In this document: one piece after another, positions 59,689-64,000 of the stretch
Position numbering within the stretch: the first letter of the stretch is position 1
Layout of the letters: every line of letters starts with the position of its first letter
Origin: Gracilaria vermiculophylla
Taxonomy: Eukaryota > Rhodophyta > Florideophyceae > Gracilariales > Gracilariaceae
Direction: 5' to 3'
Length of the DNA: 64,000 bases
NCBI GenBank assembly: GCA_019155205.2
Contig: JAHNZQ020003149.1
Coordinates: 1,658,228-1,722,227, forward strand
The notes under the pieces: generated by a model
What the model saw: only the letters and a program-made list of their open reading frames with translations
The model's database searches: none
What the model was told of the DNA's origin: nothing
Translations under genes and position numbers: made by a program

Positions 59689-60958
59689 ATGAACCGTACT
59701 ATCCGAAGGGTGGCAAAGCGATCGCAAGCAATCAAGAAGGCAATGAAGTTTTCCTCGTCGAAGAAGAGAGCTCTGTATGCGTCGGCAATATTACTTTCCT
59801 ACAGCGTATTGGGGGCACGTTTTCCTGTGAAAGATGGAAGATCCGATAGAACAGTGAAACGAAGACATCCCTTCAATTTCATAAAACATGTGAATGATAT
59901 TGGAGAAGAACTATTTCAACGTCTTTACCGCGTGAGCATTGCACAATTTCATATATTGGTTTCGCTTTTAACGCAGAAACTTAAGCGGAAACAACTACGC
60001 AGAAACTGCCCAGCTCCTACTCTAACAGTTGCACTTATGCTGTGTATCACATTGTGAATACTAGCTGGAGCAAGCTATCTGGATGTAGGTTGGCCATACG
60101 GTGTTGGTAGAAATACCCCTTTCTACATCTTCCAAGAAACATTAGACGCATTGAATGATATTCTTCCGACGATTGCTTTTCCGGATTCTGAAGAGGAATG
60201 TATACAGCGTTCTGAACAATATCAAAGAATGCGAAGGAGTCCCATTAAAGGGATTGTTGCAGCACTCGATGGAATAGCAATTGCTATTCAGCAACAAAAG
60301 TTGACAGATGCCCCAGATCCCCGGAAGTATTACAATAGAAAGGGGTTCTACGCCATTTGCGTTCAAGCAGCTGTGTCCGCGAACTATAAGTTCCTATTCG
60401 TTTCAGCTAGGCACTCCGGCGCGACTCATGATTCCACTGCCTTTCAATCTTCATCGCTGCATACATTGGTTGAAAGTGGTAGGTTACCAGATTGGGCATG
60501 CATTGCAGCTGATGATGCTTATGCATGCGGGAGCCACATATTAACGCCATATTCTGGGAACAATCTTTCTCAAGAGAAAGATACCTTTAGTTTCTACCTT
60601 TCTTCTTGCCGAATCACCGTTGAGCAAGTCTTTGGTATGCTTGTCAACCGGTTTGGTATTTTTTGGTCACCACTCAAAACATCTTTTATCTAAGAGTACT
60701 CTTATCATCATGGTCGCATGTAAGCTTCACAATTTCATAATTGAAAACTCTCCTAATGGCAAGCATAACATATTGGGCATCGCGGAGGAGAACAATATAA
60801 TTGGAACACCAGTGTTTCACTTGCAGAATTTTCTCCATACAGAACAAGAAGCACAGCGAACACGACAGCGGGGAAGGGAAAACTCAACTGTTAAAGACAG
60901 GGTAGAAAGGCGGTTAACGGAACTGGGATATGCACGCCCGAGAACTAGGCGATGCTAG
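59689..60958 (+). pseudogene. Decayed Harbinger (HARBI1-like) transposase gene
   Basis: From ATG 59689 the frame is interrupted by TGA at 60055-60057 and by a one-base shift near 60690. Around the stop the same frame continues with the family pattern. The catalytic Asp residues lie in AALDGIAIAI and AADDAYACG, and the Glu in VEQVFGMLVNRF. After the shift the terminal ACKLHNFIIEN block ends at TAG 60958. The first half has the usual helix-turn-helix-like KxxxxRRNCPxP region. It belongs to a different Harbinger lineage from the copy at 4145 and cannot act alone. No convincing terminal repeats found. Confidence 0.8.
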
Positions 60959-61137
60959 ATTTAAGTTTAAGGTTCTTGATTGAAAAAATTCTTGAATAGC
61001 TCTTGTACCACTTTCGAATACATTTCTTTCTCTTCTGCCGAGTTGGCATTGGCCTCCATATCCTTGGCTTGAGAGATTGCGGAAAGAAGCGACTGTGCCG
61101 ATCTCCCCCTTGTAGTGCAACGCCCCGTCGAGGGTCT

Positions 61138-61237
61138 NNNNNNNNNNNNNNNNNNNNNNNNNNNNNNNNNNNNNNNNNNNNNNNNNNNNNNNNNNNNNNN
61201 NNNNNNNNNNNNNNNNNNNNNNNNNNNNNNNNNNNNN
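61138..61237. other. Assembly gap (100 N)
   Basis: Exactly 100 undetermined bases, the usual placeholder for a scaffold gap of unknown size. Features on its two sides should not be assumed to be contiguous. Confidence 0.99.
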
Positions 61238-61860
61238 GGTGAGGAGTTGATGCACTGTCAACAGGTTTACACAGCTGTATGGTTGCTGACATAGGACTTG
61301 GAGTGAATTTGTGGTGACGTGTGAGTTGGTGAGCGTGCACGTTCAGATTATGGTGTCTTGTACGAATTACAGTGTGTTGGCACTATGTGAATTTGTGCAT
61401 GGTCATGGTTTGTGTGGGCACGTAACTTGTTGTGCACGGTTGTGCACTGTTGTGCTTTGTTGTGCTTTGTTGTGCTTTGCTGTCATGATAGTGTGGCAGT
61501 GTTACCATGTTATGTTCGTAGATGATTGGTAGTATTGAGTGTCTCTGCTTAGTGAGTTAGGGTTTGCTTCGAGCTGAGTTGCGCGATGGTGCGGTGAAGT
61601 AGCACTATATAAGTTGTGACTTGAGCACCTCCAAGTAAACTACGAGTTAGAGCTGGCGAATTTCCTTTCATTTCCCCATCCTTTCTTCAACTTTCCTTTT
61701 CCAGCTATGACCTCTATCACCTATAGGTATCCAGGACATCGTAAACCCTTTAAATGTTTGGTGCTAACATGCGCGTGACATCCGGCGGTTCATGGGATAT
61801 CTCTCTAAGGTTGCCGAGGAAAACCTCGTCGCCTTCCTTCAGGTGAAGGCTTTCCTTCAC
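61238..61860 (+). promoter_or_regulatory. Promoter-like block, possible retrotransposon LTR
   Basis: A TATATAA box at 61606-61612 sits in a block with a TTGTGCTTTG tandem (three copies, about 61451-61480) and a pyrimidine-rich stretch after it. This resembles the promoter part of an LTR, next to gypsy remnants. LTR ends (TG..CA), a second copy and a primer-binding site were not found, and the left side is lost in the gap. It holds no gene. Confidence 0.3.
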
Positions 61861-61869
61861 CGTCCGCTC

Positions 61870-62640
61870 GAAGTGCTGTTTGTATCTCCTCTGCAAGGAG
61901 TTGAGTCTCATTTTTGCGAGAGAGAGTGCGTCCTCATACCACCTTCAGATGGAGAGTTTTGTCTTGCGCCGCTATTTGTAGCTGTGGCCCATCCGCCGGG
62001 TGCGCCGTGGCGCGTGCCGCAACCACGACACTAGGTGGGATTTAGTAGAGCACCTGATAAAAAGCAGCGGTCCCTATGGAGCGGTGCACCTACAGGTTGT
62101 ACGCATACGTGAGCGGGCCCACATATACGTCCCAATCCATCTGATGGTCCGCGACGTAGCGCTCCAGCTTTAAGGTGACGATCTTGTTAAACCTCTCCGC
62201 ATGTCAATTGGTCTGAGGGTGATAGGCAGTCGTAAACAACTGCTTCATCCCCAGCATTCCGAAGAAAGCGCTAAATAGCTTCGCTGCGAACTGGGGCCCG
62301 TTTCCTGTAGGGAGGTATGACAGTATCCCATATGGGCCAACCCAGTGCTCGAGAAGGGTGTTAGCGATTATTGTTGCAATGGTGCTCCAGAGAAGAATGG
62401 CGCGCGTGATCTTCGAGAACCGGTGGGTGATCACAAGAATAAATCAGTGCCAACACTCCTTCTTGGGGAGAAGACCCAAAATGTGCATTCTCATGAAATC
62501 CAGAAGTCTTGAAGGCGGGAAAATTGTCAGTGGCGTCCAGTGTCTACGGATATTCCCCCTGGCGGCAGCACAAGAGTGCCAATCTGACACCGTTGGAAGG
62601 CTTCATGAGCCATTTTCGGCCAATAGAACTCCCTCCGCAT
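61870..62640 (-). mobile_element. Degenerate Ty3/gypsy integrase remnant
   Basis: Minus-strand sequence matches the catalytic core and C-terminal region of a Ty3/gypsy integrase. Segments VITHRFSKITRAI, EHWVGPYGI, NGPQFAAKLF and TAYHPQTN are followed by TGA where the conserved Gly of NGxAERF should be. Then HAERFNK, DHQMDWDVY and PLTYAYN continue before more stops. Upstream, a shifted frame holds a FHENAHFG-like relic of the preceding domain. The element is dead, and no reverse transcriptase or protease is visible nearby. Confidence 0.8.
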
Positions 62641-63171
62641 TGTAAAATACATCGACCATCGTGCAGAGTGCCCGGCGAGGTTTAATTTGTTCCGATAATT
62701 ACTACAGTAGTGAGACCTGCCGAGGCGAGCTCCCGGCTTGATATTTATTCTACCGGTCGAGATTCACCTCTTGGGGAAGTAAAATGAAGCACCCTTGAGG
62801 GTTTATCTACTTCTTCGGTTGGCGACTCTCGGCGATCATCCTCAGGTTTCCAAGCCGCCGATTCCCAGGTCACATCATAGCAGCGCCTGTAGGAGCATTG
62901 TCCGCCCAGTGAACCTCCCCCTCTGCTTGATGTTTGCGGATCCCCTTTCAGACTTCCCCCAGCTCACGACAGCGAATACCGGAGACCATCCTTCGAGACA
63001 CGCACCTTTATAGTCAACAAAAATTCCTAACAGACGTTGTGCTCTACATCCCCGAAAGGAGAACGGCCAGTACCACAACTGGTCTCCCGACTTTAAAGGT
63101 CAGTTTCCTAAAGGATTTCCAAACGTCGCAGCAGAACATTGTTTGTAATTTGCAATGATCAGACCCCAACA
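62641..63171. other. Intergenic or degraded element DNA
   Basis: No supported gene. The frame of the next feature is open from 63112, shortly after a TAA at 63109-63111. Confidence 0.5.
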
Positions 63172-64000
63172 ATGGAATTGTTCCTACAGGTGATTCGGAA
63201 GTGGAAAAAAATTACCCCCGATCTACTCCTCCATGGACCCCTCAGAACCTACCATATAACTCCCTTACAGAACCCTCAAGTATCCACCTCCGTTGTTGAG
63301 CGCAGCACGCGCAGAGCTCGCCAAAAGATGGCTGTCTGGCTGGAGGACCCCGAAAGTCACCTTAGGAATCCTGGCTCCTCTGTAGAGCGTTTCAGGAATC
63401 ACCTTAGGAGAGTGCACAATCGGAGACAAGCGGAATCCCCCGCGGAAACTCTGAAGAACGTTGACGTGGAGAAAGAACCGCACACGGCATCGCAGCCGCC
63501 ACATGAGGAGCTGAAGGGACGGGAACACCCGGAGGCAAACTCCCTCCTGGAGTCGCTGGCCCCATGGCATACGGATTGGCTCTCACAGGAGATGTTCGAA
63601 ATAATATCTGCAGGTTTTGAAGCTCACGTCGGAGCGCCCGGCCTTCTCCTTGTAGTGATAATCGCAATGGAGAGCGCTCACCGTGCTGTGGATGCTTTCC
63701 TGGATTCCGACCCCTTCCTAGAGAGGATCTCAGATGTTATCGGTGTGAAAGTTCGTTCCGAATTCGCACAGTTGCTCCCCGCAGCGGTTTTTCGAAGATA
63801 TTCTTTCATACAGGAGAGGTTCCCTTTATCAACACCTAAGATGACCCCGAGCAGAGAGGGAGAGAATACTGCCAGCCCCTACGCCAGAGAAGGAAAGGAT
63901 ACTGCCATAGGGAAACGTAACCACCTCAGTAATCTTGCTTTGCACCGTCTGAACCTGTGGCTTTGCGGAGGGGGACAGGATACCGGTCGCGTAGTAATTC
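63172..64000 (+). CDS. Partial unknown protein running off the right edge
   Basis: A stop-free frame from 63112 to the window end, with the first ATG at 63172, codes at least 276 residues with no stop. The N-terminal part is basic and Trp/Lys/Leu-containing (MELFLQVIRKWKKITPDLL). A charged Arg/Glu/His-rich middle is followed by a helical region (WLSQEMFEIISAGFE, LLLVVIIAMESAHRAV, FLERISDVIG) and a Ser/Glu-rich continuation. The mix of basic and helical regions would suit a gag-like capsid protein of a retroelement, given the gypsy remnants next door. No zinc knuckle is seen yet. A host gene is possible. The 3' end is missing. Confidence 0.6.
   Translation, partial: MELFLQVIRKWKKITPDLLLHGPLRTYHITPLQNPQVSTSVVERSTRRARQKMAVWLEDPESHLRNPGSSVERFRNHLRRVHNRRQAESPAETLKNVDVEKEPHTASQPPHEELKGREHPEANSLLESLAPWHTDWLSQEMFEIISAGFEAHVGAPGLLLVVIIAMESAHRAVDAFLDSDPFLERISDVIGVKVRSEFAQLLPAAVFRRYSFIQERFPLSTPKMTPSREGENTASPYAREGKDTAIGKRNHLSNLALHRLNLWLCGGGQDTGRVVI

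Overview
This window looks like nuclear DNA of a photosynthetic eukaryote, most likely a red alga (inference, moderate confidence). It carries spliceosomal genes (SF3B2), ER/Golgi genes, centrin and a nucleus-encoded thylakoid-lumen pentapeptide protein. That last protein has a plastid transit and lumenal leader but no hydrophobic ER signal peptide, which suits a primary plastid. Genes are compact and mostly single-exon. Two short introns (about 100 nt) can be read directly: GTAAG-type donors, a CTAAC-type branch point (TACTAAC in one) and AAG/CAG acceptors. A 100-N scaffold gap lies at 61138-61237. No rRNA, tRNA or CRISPR was found.

Layout. 1-6.8 kb is a decayed mobile-element zone: a tandem palindrome, an unknown broken gene, a tyrosine-recombinase pseudogene, a broken membrane-protein gene and a PIF/Harbinger element with an intact transposase and candidate 12-bp inverted termini. 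7.5-15.5 kb is an extremely GC-rich island: two beta-propeller-like or unknown proteins, a fucosyltransferase-like protein, a type II glycosyltransferase-like protein and a 14-bp minisatellite. 15.5-29.4 kb is a dense block of ordinary-composition genes: LCMT1, an unknown protein, SF3B2, TEX261/Svp26, an M20 peptidase, an Ntn asparaginase, a nucleotide-sugar transporter and a large PKD/PA14-like/TIG/sorbosone-dehydrogenase ectoprotein. 29.4-34.7 kb is gene-poor. 34.7-50.4 kb holds a protein kinase-like gene, centrin, a tandem PPC/DUF296 protein, the lumenal pentapeptide protein, a small coiled-coil protein, an acidic Ser-rich protein, an ERV41/46-PDI fusion and a secreted Kazal-like multi-cysteine protein. 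50.4-56 kb is gene-poor. 56-58.4 kb is a second GC island with a UAS-UBX protein and an unknown protein. 59.6-64 kb is again transposon-derived: a dead Harbinger copy, a gap, a promoter-like block, a Ty3/gypsy integrase remnant and a long open frame leaving the right edge.

Themes. Several genes serve the secretory pathway and cell surface: TEX261/Svp26, the ERV-PDI fusion, the sugar-nucleotide transporter, two Golgi-type glycosyltransferase-like proteins, the membrane-anchored ectoprotein and the Kazal-like protein. They are adjacent without any sign of operon-like linkage. I did not find a clear multi-gene novel system. The most unusual features are the two GC islands whose genes share in-frame hexamer arrays coding X-Ala dipeptides, a secreted protein with a repeated cysteine module, interleaved inverted repeats at the Harbinger end, and a recombinase relic next to a tandem palindrome.
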